From assembly GCA_963697805.1 (NCBI GenBank), contig CAVOPB010000002.1, positions 1-64,000 on the forward strand: a DNA stretch of 64,000 nucleotides, given 5' to 3'. The notes under the pieces were generated by a model. It saw only the letters and a list, made by a program, of their open reading frames with translations. It ran no database searches and was not told the origin of the DNA. Position 1 is the stretch's first letter; each line of letters begins with the position of its first letter. Source of the DNA: VRUE01 sp963697805 (GTDB taxonomy: Bacteria > Actinomycetota > Thermoleophilia > Solirubrobacterales > 70-9). Positions 23,251-32,015 of this stretch are shown in pieces. A program made the position numbers and the translations under genes.

Positions 23251-24723
23251 CTAGGTAGCGTCGCGGACCGCGACCCTCGCCAGCGAGGCCCCGATCGCGA
23301 GCAGCACCCAGGTGATCGGGTCCTCGTAGAAGCCGGCGTAGGCCATCGTGTGGACGAGCAGGGCGACAAAGGTCGCGAGCACCGCCACCCGCCCGACCGG
23401 CTGTGCCGCGCGCCCGAACAGGCCCGCGCCCATCGTCCAGAGCGCGCACCCGAGCAGGGCGATGTAGGCGAGAAGGCCGATCACACCCTGCTCGGCGGCG
23501 ACCGTGACCGGCTCGGTGTGGGAGACCGAGACCGGCGCCTTCGGGGTCGCGATGTGTTCGCGGTAGGCGGCCGGGAACGAGCCGGCCCCATAACCCCAGA
23601 CCGGGCGCTGGGCGAAGAGGTCGGCGCCCCCGGACACGAGGTTCGCGCGACCACCGGTGTCGACGTTGAGGCGCGACGGGTTGAGGGACGACGAGCCCCC
23701 GATGAAGATCACCGCGATCGCGCCGGCGACGATCGCGGCGCCGACCGCGGCGAGGGTCCAGCGCACGCTCCAGCGCAGGGCGGCGAGGATGGCGAGGCCG
23801 GCGAGGAGCGCGACGAAGCTCGACTGCGAGAAGGTTGGCACCAGGCCCGCCCAGAGCACCGCGACCAGGGCCGTCAGCTTTGCCAGGTCACGCCTTTCCT
23901 TCGCCCAGAGCAGCGCCGACATCGCGATCACGATCGCCAACGCCAGGTAGCGACCGTAGATGTTGGGGTCCCAGAAGATCGAGTTGACGCGGAAGTAGGT
24001 GTGGAACTCGTTCGAACGAATCACCTGGTCGTTCCAGAACAGGCTTTCGGTCGCGTACTCGACGCTGCCGACGACGACGAAGGCGACGGCCTCGACGGCG
24101 ACGACCCAGAGGACGGCCCTCAGCAGCCTCCGATCCCACTCGACGTCGCGGAGCAGCGCGTAGACGAGCGAGAACGGGACGAAGAAGAAGCAGACGTTCT
24201 GAATCGATTTCGAGAAGTCGGGCGAGTAGAGGGACTGGAGGGCGTACAGGACGACAACGGCTGCGAGAACTCGGGGCAGCCACGCGGCGGCCTGGCCGGT
24301 GGGTCTTTTCGTCGATGCCGGGGCGCTCAGATCCCTGGCGACGGTGGCGAGCACGCCGCCGGCGATCACCACGTAGAGCGGGACGAGGAGGTTGGCGGTG
24401 TCGCCGCCAGCGTGGAGCGGAATGCGGAAGGGGAGGACGGCGACGATCGCGAGCGGGATCGCGGCGGGCCAGCGGCGGAAGGCGACCGCCAGGACGGCGC
24501 AGGCCGCGATCGCGGCGGCCGCCAGCGCCACGAGCCGGGCCGGGTCTTCACGCAGGTCGGAGATCTCCGGTGAGTTCCACTGGTCGGCGAGGATCAGGAG
24601 CGGGAAGCAGAGGACCGCGAACTGCATCGCCGCCGAGCGCCGGGACCCCGCCGGAAGCAGGATCGACGTCGCCGCCGCAGCGGAGACGGCCAGCAGGGCC
24701 GCCCCCGCGAGGACGTCGGTCAA
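23251..24723 (-). CDS. O-antigen ligase/polymerase-like membrane protein (Wzy_C type)
   Basis: A 490-residue protein with about 11-12 membrane helices and a large external loop near residues 240-265 (VEYATESLFWNDQVIRSNEF, HTYFRVNSIFWDPNIYGRYL). Conserved ligase features follow: LVSGGADLFAQRPVWGYGAG and a late loop with ATPKAPVSVSHTEPVTVAAE, QGVIGLLAYIALLG, where the H-x-E / G-x-x-G pattern is typical of O-antigen ligases and polymerases. Polymerase or ligase activity on the lipid-linked glycan is inferred from family and position next to the flippase. The start is a TTG (24721-24723) overlapping the upstream stop as TTGA, which implies translational coupling. Confidence 0.85.
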   Translation of the reverse strand: MTDVLAGAALLAVSAAAATSILLPAGSRRSAAMQFAVLCFPLLILADQWNSPEISDLREDPARLVALAAAAIAACAVLAVAFRRWPAAIPLAIVAVLPFRIPLHAGGDTANLLVPLYVVIAGGVLATVARDLSAPASTKRPTGQAAAWLPRVLAAVVVLYALQSLYSPDFSKSIQNVCFFFVPFSLVYALLRDVEWDRRLLRAVLWVVAVEAVAFVVVGSVEYATESLFWNDQVIRSNEFHTYFRVNSIFWDPNIYGRYLALAIVIAMSALLWAKERRDLAKLTALVAVLWAGLVPTFSQSSFVALLAGLAILAALRWSVRWTLAAVGAAIVAGAIAVIFIGGSSSLNPSRLNVDTGGRANLVSGGADLFAQRPVWGYGAGSFPAAYREHIATPKAPVSVSHTEPVTVAAEQGVIGLLAYIALLGCALWTMGAGLFGRAAQPVGRVAVLATFVALLVHTMAYAGFYEDPITWVLLAIGASLARVAVRDAT

Positions 24724-25223
24724 GTCGGGCCTCCGGCCCGATCGGGACAGGCCTTTAGAGGGCGCCGGGACGCGCCGTGAAGGTGCATCACGACGCCGGG
24801 GACCAGCGTCCGCTCCTGGCCCAGCATCTTCACCCGCAGCTTGTAGCGGCCCGGAGGGGCCACCCCGCCGCCCCGCATCCGGCCGTCCCAGTAGTAGGTG
24901 AAGAAGGTGTATCGCCTGAGGTAGACGTCGCGGGCGAGGGTGACGACGAGCTTCCCGCCGGGCTTGACGACCTGGACGTCGGCGTGGTCGGACTGGGTCA
25001 TCCGGAACCGGATTCGGATTCGGTCGTAGCGGCAGTCGCGATTCGGCGTGAAGGCGCGGACCGGCGGAGCGCCGGGATGTAATCGCGGGACGGCGACGAA
25101 GCTGACCCGGTCGAGGACCAGCGGGTCCCGCTTGAGGCGCTGGGACCAGGCGAAGGCGGCGAGGGTGGCGACGACGAGCAGCGCGAAGACGACGCTCGCG
25201 AAGCTAACCCGACGACGAGGCAT
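24720..25223 (-). CDS. Membrane-anchored protein with FlgD-Ig-like domain
   Basis: A 167-residue protein. One N-terminal membrane helix (VSFASVVFALLVVATLAAFA) is followed by an extracytoplasmic beta domain with FTPNRDCRYDRIRIRFRMTQ, ADVQVVKPGGKLVVTLARDV, YYWDGRMRGGGVAPPGRYKL and RVKMLGQERTLVPGVVM. The WDGR-x(6)-APPGRYKLRV pattern is that of FlgD-type Ig-like domains, which act as structural or capping modules. There are no flagellar genes here, so I place it as an accessory to polysaccharide export or assembly. Its start overlaps the LytR_C gene by 20 bp and its stop overlaps the O-antigen-ligase-like gene by 4 bp. Confidence 0.75.
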   Translation of the reverse strand: MPRRRVSFASVVFALLVVATLAAFAWSQRLKRDPLVLDRVSFVAVPRLHPGAPPVRAFTPNRDCRYDRIRIRFRMTQSDHADVQVVKPGGKLVVTLARDVYLRRYTFFTYYWDGRMRGGGVAPPGRYKLRVKMLGQERTLVPGVVMHLHGASRRPLKACPDRAGGPT

Positions 25224-25980
25224 TGTCCTCGCCGACCACGACCGAGACCGGCGCCCCCGCAGACACCGATTCGATTTCCGGGGTCATCGGGCGCACCTGC
25301 GAGATGCCGAGCGAGCTCGCGACCCTGTGCGCCTCCGGTGCACTGCCCAGCTCGAACATGACGACGCTGTCGGTGAAGCTCGTGGAGCTGTTGGTCACGG
25401 CGCCGAGTGAGTAGCCCTTGCCCTCGACCATGTCCCCGTAGGTCGCGGCCAGGCCCGGCACCGCAGTCCCGTTGAGGACCGTGACTTCGATCTCGGCCGG
25501 CTTCAGAGTCCCCGATTGCTTGCCCTGCTTCCCCTTGCCGCCGCCGCCCGCCTCGCCGTCGGACTGGGTCACCGCATAAGCGACGCCGCCGGCGATCAGG
25601 ACGACGACGACGAACAGCCCGACCAGGTAGCGGGGTTCAGCCAGGCGGCCGCCGAACGAGAGGCTGTCGCGGATCCGTTCGCCCCAAGACATTTCCGGCA
25701 GACCATCCTCGCGCCGTTGGCGGCGTTCCTCGCGCAGCTCCGTCGCCTCGCGCTCGGCGGTCCGCGCCTCCTCGAGTTTGCGCAGCTCTTCGGCGCGCTG
25801 GGAGGCGACGGTCGAGGTCGCCTCCTTGCGCTCGGCGTCGCGCTCGGGGGCCGAGCCGGCCCACTCGCGCAGCCTGCGGAGGTCCCGGCCCTGGGTGAAC
25901 GCGAGCATTGCGAGGATGGCGAGGCCGAGGAACGCGACCAGGCCCGCGTAGGCCCCGATTTCCTGGATCAATTCACGCAA
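25204..25980 (-). CDS. Two-helix membrane protein with LytR C-terminal domain
   Basis: A 258-residue protein. A first membrane helix at about 8-30 (IGAYAGLVAFLGLAILAMLA) is followed by a long charged coiled-coil-like segment (QRAEELRKLEEARTAEREAT, ELREERRQRREDG), a second helix at about 118-138 (YLVGLFVVVVLIAGGVAYAV), a Gly/Lys linker, and a LytR_C domain (EIEVTVLNGTAVPGLAATYG, SVVMFELGSAPEAHRVASSL). LytR_C domains accompany LCP enzymes that attach glycopolymers to peptidoglycan, so a helper role in attaching or regulating this locus's polymer is likely, but no LCP catalytic domain is in the window. Confidence 0.8.
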   Translation of the reverse strand: MRELIQEIGAYAGLVAFLGLAILAMLAFTQGRDLRRLREWAGSAPERDAERKEATSTVASQRAEELRKLEEARTAEREATELREERRQRREDGLPEMSWGERIRDSLSFGGRLAEPRYLVGLFVVVVLIAGGVAYAVTQSDGEAGGGGKGKQGKQSGTLKPAEIEVTVLNGTAVPGLAATYGDMVEGKGYSLGAVTNSSTSFTDSVVMFELGSAPEAHRVASSLGISQVRPMTPEIESVSAGAPVSVVVGEDNASSSG

Positions 25981-25994
25981 GAGGGGGCGAGAGG

Positions 25995-27884
25995 CTACCC
26001 GTCGTGGCCGACTGCCGCCGTGTCATCGGACCCCGCGGTGATCAGGGCGACGACCCGTTCGGCGAGGTTTGCCTCATCGCCGGCCATCACCATGTGCTCG
26101 AGCGAGTTGAGGGTGGATTCGACCCAATCGGGGTCGAGGGGAGTCTCCCGCACGGCCCGGTGGATCCGCTTTGCCGCGGTCGGTTGCGGGGTCTCGCCGG
26201 AGCCGAACAGCTCCTCATGGAGCTTCTCCCCGGGGCGAGGCTTGGTGAACTCGACCGCGATGTCGGTTTCCGGCTCGTAGCCGGCGAGCCGGATCATGTT
26301 GTGGGCGAGATCGACGATCTTCACCGGTTCGCCCATGTCGAGGACGAAGACCTCACCCTTGCCGGCGCCGATGTCCCCGGCGCGGATCACCAGCTGCACG
26401 GCCTCCGGGATCGTCATGAAGTAGCGGGTCATCGCCGGGTGGGTGACGGTCACCGGCCCGCCACGCTCGATCTGGCGGCGGAAGAGCGGGACGACGCTGC
26501 CCGAGGAGGCGAGCACGTTCCCGAACCTGACCGCGGCGAATCCGGTCCCGGGGTGTTTGTCGGCCGCCGTCTCGATGATCCACTCGGCCATCGCCTTCGA
26601 GGCCCCCATCACGGTCTGCGGGTTGACCGCCTTGTCGGTCGAGATCAGGACGAAGCGCTCGACGTTCGAAGCTGCCGCGGTCTCCGCCGTGATCCGGGTC
26701 GCGATCGCGTTGTTGCGGATCGCCTCGAGCGGGTTCGCCTCCATCAGCGGCACGTGCTTGTAGGCGGCGGCGTGGAAGACGACGCTCGGTTTGAACCGCT
26801 GCATCACCTCCAGCATCCGGTGCGGCTCCTTGCAATCGGCCAGCACCGACTCGACATTGGTGAAGTGGCGCTCCTCGACCATCTCGCGGTCGATCTGGAA
26901 CAGGTTGTCCTCGGCCTGGTCGAGCATCACCAGCAACCGCGGCTCGACCCGAGCGATCTGGCGGCAGAGCTCGGAGCCGATCGAGCCGCCGGCGCCGGTG
27001 ACGAGGACGATCCGGTCGCGCAGGTAGGCGCCGACCCGGTCGAGCTCGACGACGATCGGGTCGCGGCCGAGCACGTCCTCCACCTGAACGTCACGGAGCT
27101 GCCGGTTGAGCTGGACCCCGCCGCGGAGGAGCTCGAAAACCGTCGGCAGCGTCCGCACCCTGATCCCGCGCTCGCGGGCGGCCGCGACGACCCTGCCCCG
27201 CACCAACCCCGGCGCCGAGGGGATCGCTATCACCACTTCGTCGGGCTCGGTCTCGTCGAGGATCCTCTCGATCTGGTCGGTTGTGCCGAGGACCTTCAGC
27301 CCCAGCATCCGCATCCCCTGCTTGCGCGGGTCGTCGTCGACGAAGCCGATCGCGGTCGAGCCGAGGTTGGGATTGAGATGGAGCTCGCGGACGACCATCT
27401 GACCGCCGGAGCCGGCGCCGATCACAAGCACCTCGTGTTTGGGGACGAGATGGCCGTGGCTCGGCCGCTCGACGATCAGCCGCACCGCGAGGCGGGCGCC
27501 GGTGATCAGCAGCAGGGTCAGCATGAAGTCGATCACCGCGACCGAGCGCGGCAGCCCGTCTTCGAACGGTTGCAGGACGGTGAAGAGGACGACGAGGATC
27601 GCGCTGGCGGCAGCGACAGCGCGGACGATCATCAGGAAGTCGCCGCCGCTCACATAGCGCCACCACTTCTGGTAGAGGCCGAAGGCGGCGAAGATCGCCA
27701 GCTTCCCGAGGACGACGAAGCCGACCGCCTGGGCGAATAGGACCTCGTAGCGGTGCGGCAGCCCCCGCGGGTCGTCGAGGAAACGGAGGCGGAAGGACAG
27801 GTAGAAGGCGACCGCCACCAGCACGCCGTCGGCGGCGAGTTGGAGAAGGCGGTTGCGGTAGACAGGGTGATTCAACCGGCGCAT
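25995..27884 (-). CDS. UDP-GlcNAc 4,6-dehydratase-like membrane protein (PglF/WbpM/CapD family)
   Basis: A 629-residue enzyme. Four N-terminal membrane helices (to about 130) precede a first Rossmann domain (EVLVIGAGSGGQMVVRELHL) and a second SDR domain (IVLVTGAGGSIGSELCRQIA). The active-site stretch FVLISTDKAVNPQTVMGASK has Met in place of the usual SDR Tyr, as is normal for PglF/FlaA1-type dehydratases. RFGNVLASSGSVVPLFRRQI and ITVTHP-like text (GPVTVTHPAMTRYFMTIPEA) complete the family pattern. It makes a UDP-4-keto-6-deoxy sugar, the first step to amino-deoxy sugars such as bacillosamine or QuiNAc. It heads the leftward run, 14 bp before the LytR_C gene. Confidence 0.92.
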   Translation of the reverse strand: MRRLNHPVYRNRLLQLAADGVLVAVAFYLSFRLRFLDDPRGLPHRYEVLFAQAVGFVVLGKLAIFAAFGLYQKWWRYVSGGDFLMIVRAVAAASAILVVLFTVLQPFEDGLPRSVAVIDFMLTLLLITGARLAVRLIVERPSHGHLVPKHEVLVIGAGSGGQMVVRELHLNPNLGSTAIGFVDDDPRKQGMRMLGLKVLGTTDQIERILDETEPDEVVIAIPSAPGLVRGRVVAAARERGIRVRTLPTVFELLRGGVQLNRQLRDVQVEDVLGRDPIVVELDRVGAYLRDRIVLVTGAGGSIGSELCRQIARVEPRLLVMLDQAEDNLFQIDREMVEERHFTNVESVLADCKEPHRMLEVMQRFKPSVVFHAAAYKHVPLMEANPLEAIRNNAIATRITAETAAASNVERFVLISTDKAVNPQTVMGASKAMAEWIIETAADKHPGTGFAAVRFGNVLASSGSVVPLFRRQIERGGPVTVTHPAMTRYFMTIPEAVQLVIRAGDIGAGKGEVFVLDMGEPVKIVDLAHNMIRLAGYEPETDIAVEFTKPRPGEKLHEELFGSGETPQPTAAKRIHRAVRETPLDPDWVESTLNSLEHMVMAGDEANLAERVVALITAGSDDTAAVGHDG

Positions 27885-27942
27885 CGCGACCCAGCGAGTC
27901 TAGTTGCTACCCGGGTCCCTGCCTACAATCCCCGCTCTCCGC
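27885..27942. promoter_or_regulatory. Divergent promoters for the dehydratase and dedA
   Basis: Leftward -10 box TAGACT (27897-27902) lies 12 nt before the dehydratase ATG. Rightward -10 box TACAAT (27924-27929) lies 13 nt before the DedA ATG at 27943. The two boxes are 21 bp apart. Confidence 0.5.
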
Positions 27943-28599
27943 ATGGTCCCCTTCGCCAGCTTCACAGACTTCTTCCTGAACCCGATCGTCAACGCGGGGA
28001 CCGACTTCATCAGCAGCACCGGCCTGCCGGCGGTCTTCCTCCTGATGGTGCTCGAGTCCGCCTGCCTTCCGATTCCGAGCGAGGCGATCATGCTGTTCGC
28101 CGGGGCGAGCGTCGCCGAAGGCGACCTGACCCTGGTCGGAGTCGTCACCGCCGGGGTGCTGGGGAATCTGGTCGGATCCTGGATCGCCTACGCGGTCGGG
28201 TACTACGCCCGCCTCGACCTACTTGAAAAAAACCGCCTGATCCACCTCCCCCCCAGGTATCTGAAATGGGCCGACGACTGGTTCGAGCGCTATGGCGGCG
28301 TCACCGTCTTCTTCGCCCGGATGGTGCCGATCGTCCGCACCTTCATCTCGCTCCCGGCGGGGGTCGCGAAAATGCCGTTCTGGCGCTTCACCGGGCTGAC
28401 CGTGCTCGGTTGCCTCCCCTGGGTCCTGGCGCTGGCCCTGATCGGTCGCGCGGTCGGCGAGAACTGGGAAGAGTGGCGCGAACACCTGCACTACCTCGAC
28501 TACGCCGTCGTCCTCGCCGCGATCGGGCTGATCGCCTACCTGCTGATCCGGCGCCGGCGTGGCGGCGACGTCGAGCCGGCCCGCTCGAGCGGCACTTGA
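27943..28599 (+). CDS. DedA-family membrane protein
   Basis: A 218-residue polytopic protein of the DedA/SNARE-associated family, proposed lipid-carrier (undecaprenyl phosphate) or phospholipid transporters. The N-terminal re-entrant motif VFLLMVLESACLPIPSEAIM, LFAGASVAEG and the late motif FFARMVPIVRTFISLPAGVA, KMPFWRFTGLTVLGCLPW are diagnostic. ATG at 27943 is chosen because a TACAAT box lies just upstream; an in-frame TTG at 27904 would precede that promoter. The gene overlaps uppP by 4 bp. Both concern undecaprenyl phosphate recycling in current models, which makes the pairing meaningful. Confidence 0.9.
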   Translation: MVPFASFTDFFLNPIVNAGTDFISSTGLPAVFLLMVLESACLPIPSEAIMLFAGASVAEGDLTLVGVVTAGVLGNLVGSWIAYAVGYYARLDLLEKNRLIHLPPRYLKWADDWFERYGGVTVFFARMVPIVRTFISLPAGVAKMPFWRFTGLTVLGCLPWVLALALIGRAVGENWEEWREHLHYLDYAVVLAAIGLIAYLLIRRRRGGDVEPARSSGT

Positions 28600-29405
28600 G
28601 CGAGGGGGCCGACGGCCGCATCCCCGCCGGCCGGGCGCTGGCGCTGGGGGTCGTCCAGGGCCCCGCCGAGCTGCTTCCGGTCTCCAGCTCCGCCCACATC
28701 GTCCTCGTGCCCTGGCTCGCCGGCTGGGAATGGGAGGAGCTCGACCCCGAGGTCCGCAAGAGCTTCGAGGTTGCCCTCCACGCGGGCGCCGCGCTGGCGC
28801 TGCTGATCGGCCAGCGGCGGATGATCGCCGAGGAGATGCGGGGCTTCGACCTGAGGCGGGCGCTGCTCCTCGGTCTCTCCTTCATCCCCGCGGCCTTCGT
28901 CGGCTACACGCTGGAGCGACCGATCGAGCAGCGGCTCGGGGGCCCGCGGGCGACGGCGTTCGGGCTCCTCGCCGGCGCCGGCGCGATGCTCGCCGCCGAT
29001 CAGCGGCCGCAGGAGCGGGGGCGGGGGGACGCGACCGCCGCCGACGGGCTGATCCTCGGCGTGGCGCAGGCGGCGGCGCTGGTGCCCGGCGTCTCGCGCA
29101 ACGGGATCACGCTCGCCGCCGCCCGCTGGCGCCGCTTCTCACGCGACCAGGCGAACCTCCTTTCGCGGACGATCGCGCTGCCGATCATCGTCGGCGCCAC
29201 AATCCTCAAGGGGGTGCGGCTGCGACGGCGCGGTGCCTCGCCGGAGCTGCGTCGCTCGATGGCCCTCGGGGTCGCCGCCTCATTCGCATCGACCCTCGCC
29301 TCCCAGAGGTTGATCCGATTGGTCGAGCGCGACCGGGCGCTCTGGCCCTACGCCGTCTACCGGGCCGGCCTCGCCGCCGCGGTTCTTGCGAAGCTGGATC
29401 GATGA
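28596..29405 (+). CDS. uppP: Undecaprenyl-diphosphatase
   Basis: A 269-residue membrane phosphatase of the BacA/UppP family that converts undecaprenyl diphosphate to the monophosphate carrier used for peptidoglycan and surface glycans. Both active-site segments are present: ALGVVQGPAELLPVSSSAHI and AALVPGVSRNGITLAAARWR. Several membrane helices follow, and the length is usual. Pro in QGPAE and Ala in SSSAH differ from the commonest QGxTE and SSSGH. TTG at 28596 overlaps the dedA stop as TTGA, so translation is coupled; the 3' end overlaps purM as ATGA. It serves both the neighbouring glycan locus and cell-wall synthesis. Confidence 0.9.
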   Translation: MSEGADGRIPAGRALALGVVQGPAELLPVSSSAHIVLVPWLAGWEWEELDPEVRKSFEVALHAGAALALLIGQRRMIAEEMRGFDLRRALLLGLSFIPAAFVGYTLERPIEQRLGGPRATAFGLLAGAGAMLAADQRPQERGRGDATAADGLILGVAQAAALVPGVSRNGITLAAARWRRFSRDQANLLSRTIALPIIVGATILKGVRLRRRGASPELRRSMALGVAASFASTLASQRLIRLVERDRALWPYAVYRAGLAAAVLAKLDR

Positions 29406-30412
29406 GCGAGGACGCCTACGCAGAGGCCGGGGTCGACCAGGGGGGGGCGGACAGCGCAGTCGCGGCGCTCGTCGGCGCCCTCGAGCGGATCGAGCTCGGC
29501 CGGCCGTCGCGGCAGGTTGCGCTGCCGGGCCACTACGCGAGCGTGATCCGGATCGACGACAGGACCGGGATCGCGCTCTCGACCGACGGCGTCGGGACGA
29601 AGCTGCTCGTCGCCGAGCAGCTCGGCCGCTTCGACACGGTCGGGATCGATTGCGTCGCGATGAACGTCAACGACGTGATCTGCGTCGGCGCCGAGCCGCT
29701 GGCGATGCTCGACTACATCGCGATCGAGCGCGCCGATCCCGAGCTGTGCGAGCAGATCGGCATCGGCCTGGCCCGCGGGGCCGAGCTGGCCGGGGTCGAG
29801 ATACCCGGCGGCGAGCTCGCCCAGCTCGGCGACATGGTCCGCGGCTTCGACGTCGCCGGCGCCTGCTTCGGCATCGTCGGGCTCGACGCGATCGTCGACG
29901 GCTCGGCGGTCGAGCCCGGCGACCCGGTGATCGGGCTGCCCTCGAGCGGGATCCACTCGAACGGATACACGCTGGCCCGCACCGCCCTCGGCGGCCTGGC
30001 CCTCGGCGAGGACCCCGATGGCCGACTCGGCCGCCCGCTCGGAGAGGTGCTGCTCGAGCCGACCGCGATCTACGTCCGGCCGGTGGTCGAGCTGCTGCGC
30101 TCGGCGGTTGACGTGCGCGGGCTCGCGCACATCACATCGGGCGGTCTCGAGAACCTGCTGCGACTCGCCGCCGAGGTCGGGTATGAGATCGACGAGCCGC
30201 TCCCGGTCCCGCCGATCTTCGAGCTGATCGGCGAGCGCGCCGACGTTGGCGATGAGGAGATGCATCGGGTCTTCAACATGGGCTGCGGGTTCTGCTGCGT
30301 GGTCGCCGCCTCCGACGAGGCCGCGGCCCTGGACCTCCTGCGCCGGCATCAGCCCGAGGCCAGGCGCATCGGCCGCGCCTCCGGCGCAGTGGGCGAAATC
30401 TCCCGCGCCTGA
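29402..30412 (+). CDS. purM: Phosphoribosylformylglycinamidine cyclo-ligase
   Basis: A 336-residue enzyme of de novo purine synthesis that closes the imidazole ring of AIR using ATP. Motifs: DAYAEAGVDQGGADSAVAAL, ALSTDGVGTKLLVAEQLGRF, IDCVAMNVNDVICVGAEPLA, IPGGELAQLGDMVRGFDVAG, GLPSSGIHSNGYTLARTALG, GLAHITSGGLENLLRL, FNMGCGFCCVV. These are the AIRS/PurM motifs in order and the length is normal. No other pur gene is nearby. ATG at 29402 overlaps the uppP stop, so purM is the last gene of the dedA-uppP-purM run. A 41-bp gap without clear hairpin separates it from the kinase gene. Confidence 0.95.
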   Translation: MSEDAYAEAGVDQGGADSAVAALVGALERIELGRPSRQVALPGHYASVIRIDDRTGIALSTDGVGTKLLVAEQLGRFDTVGIDCVAMNVNDVICVGAEPLAMLDYIAIERADPELCEQIGIGLARGAELAGVEIPGGELAQLGDMVRGFDVAGACFGIVGLDAIVDGSAVEPGDPVIGLPSSGIHSNGYTLARTALGGLALGEDPDGRLGRPLGEVLLEPTAIYVRPVVELLRSAVDVRGLAHITSGGLENLLRLAAEVGYEIDEPLPVPPIFELIGERADVGDEEMHRVFNMGCGFCCVVAASDEAAALDLLRRHQPEARRIGRASGAVGEISRA

Positions 30413-30453
30413 GCGGGAGACGCAGACGCGACAGAGAACCACATCGGGACAGC

Positions 30454-31995
30454 GTGCCCGACAATGAGCCAACAGAGATGGACGCCCGATCGACAAGCAC
30501 TCGAATGATCGGAACCGTGCTCTCCGGTCGCTACCGGCTGGAGGCGAAGCTCGGCAGCGGCGGTATGTCGACCGTCTACCTCGCGCGCGACGAGACCCTC
30601 GACCGGCCGGTGGCGGTGAAGGTGATGCACCGCGAGATGTCCGAGCAGCCGGACCAGCTCGAGCGGTTCCGCCAGGAGGCCCGCGCCGTCGCCAAGCTCA
30701 CCAATCCGAACGTCGTCTCTGTGATCGACGCCGGCGAGGACGAGGGGCACCCCTACATCGTCTTCGAGTACGTCAAGGGCGAGACCCTGAAGCAGAGGAT
30801 CGCTCGCGTCGGCGCACTCGACACCCAGGAGGCGCTGGCCTACGCGATCGAGATCGCCCAGGGCCTCAGCGTCGCCCACGCGCGGCAGATGGTCCACCGC
30901 GACATCAAGCCCCAGAACGTCCTGATCGACGAGGAGGGCCGCGCCAAGCTGACCGACTTCGGGATCTCGCGGCAACTCGAACAGGACGGGATGACGGCGA
31001 CCGGCCGCGTCCTTGGCACCACCGACTACGTCGCCCCCGAGCAGGCGATGGGACGGGGGGTCGACCCCCGCTCAGACATCTACTCGCTCGGGGTCGTCCT
31101 CTACGAGATGCTGGTCGGGCAGGTCCCGTTCCACGCCGACAGCCAGGTCGGCGTCGCGATGAAACACGTCAACGAGGACCTGCCGGATGTTCAGCGGCGA
31201 CGGCCCGAGGTGTCGGCGGCGACGGCCCTGGTGGTCGAGCGATCGACCGCGAAGAACGCCGACGAGCGCTACCAGTCGATCGGCGAGATGATCGACGACC
31301 TCGAGACCGCGCTCGAGGTCGAGGCGGCGCGGGCGGGCTCGACGACCGGCGAGGCGACCAGCGTCCTCGACGCCGTGCCGCCGCCGAAGCGCACGCTCTC
31401 GAGCCGGGCGCGCTGGTCGTGGGCGGCGATCATCGTGGTGCTGCTGGTCGCCGGCGGTGTGCTGCTGGCGGTTCAGCAGATCTCCGGCGGGCTGTGGGGC
31501 GGTGGGGGCGCCAACAAGGGCAAGGGGGCGCCGGTGAAGGTCACCTCGGCGACCGACTACGACCCCGAGGGCGACGGCGAAGAGGTCGGCAGCAAGGTCG
31601 AACTCGCCGCAGACGGCGACCCGACCGGGACGGCCTGGGAAACCGAGCACTACGACTCCGACGTCTTCGCCGGGACCAAGACCGGCCCCGACCCCGGGGT
31701 CGGGGTCTACGTCACCGTCAACTCGCCGGCGCGACCGAAGACGATGATCGTCCGCACGCCGACTCCGGGCTGGGACGCGCAGGTCTTCGCCGCCGCGGCC
31801 GGCCCTCCGTCTGACCTGACCGGGTGGGACGAACCGGTCGGCGACGTCGCCGATGCCTCAAGTACCCAGGAAATCGACCTCAGGGTCCCGCAGCCCTCGA
31901 CCTACTTCCTGCTCTGGTTCACCAAGGCCTCCGAAGCGCGCGACCAGCCGGGCCGCTACCAGGTCGAGATCAGCGACATCAAACTGCTCGACTGA
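30454..31995 (+). CDS. Ser/Thr protein kinase with extracellular discoidin-like domain
   Basis: A 513-residue membrane kinase. Kinase residues 27-290: glycine loop LGSGGMSTVYLA (33-44), Lys56, HRD 148-150, DFG 168-170, GTTDYVAPEQAMGRGVDPRS. A membrane helix lies at about 321-343 (WSWAAIIVVLLVAGGVLLAV). The outer part (VKVTSATDYDPEGDGEEVGS, AWETEHYDSDVFAGTKTGPD, VGVYVTVNSPARPKTMIVRT, YFLLWFTKASEARDQPGRYQ) looks like the discoidin/galactose-binding-like sensor found on some PknB relatives. GTG at 30454 is the longest start; ATG at 30478 or 30508 also fits and no ribosome site decides between them. Two secreted beta-helix genes follow 20 bp downstream. Confidence 0.88.
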   Translation: MPDNEPTEMDARSTSTRMIGTVLSGRYRLEAKLGSGGMSTVYLARDETLDRPVAVKVMHREMSEQPDQLERFRQEARAVAKLTNPNVVSVIDAGEDEGHPYIVFEYVKGETLKQRIARVGALDTQEALAYAIEIAQGLSVAHARQMVHRDIKPQNVLIDEEGRAKLTDFGISRQLEQDGMTATGRVLGTTDYVAPEQAMGRGVDPRSDIYSLGVVLYEMLVGQVPFHADSQVGVAMKHVNEDLPDVQRRRPEVSAATALVVERSTAKNADERYQSIGEMIDDLETALEVEAARAGSTTGEATSVLDAVPPPKRTLSSRARWSWAAIIVVLLVAGGVLLAVQQISGGLWGGGGANKGKGAPVKVTSATDYDPEGDGEEVGSKVELAADGDPTGTAWETEHYDSDVFAGTKTGPDPGVGVYVTVNSPARPKTMIVRTPTPGWDAQVFAAAAGPPSDLTGWDEPVGDVADASSTQEIDLRVPQPSTYFLLWFTKASEARDQPGRYQVEISDIKLLD

Positions 31996-32002
31996 GCGGC
32001 GG

Positions 32003-32008
32003 TACGAT
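32003..32008 (+). promoter_or_regulatory. -10 box of the beta-helix gene, leaderless type
   Basis: TACGAT lies 7 nt before the ATG at 32016, in the 20-bp spacer after the kinase gene, so the beta-helix pair can be transcribed independently of the kinase. Confidence 0.45.
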
Positions 32009-32015
32009 CGGGACG

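Noticed and set aside
28559..29401. N-terminal extension of purM
   Set aside because: The open frame upstream of 29402 is a shadow of uppP; PurM homology begins at the ATG that overlaps the uppP stop.
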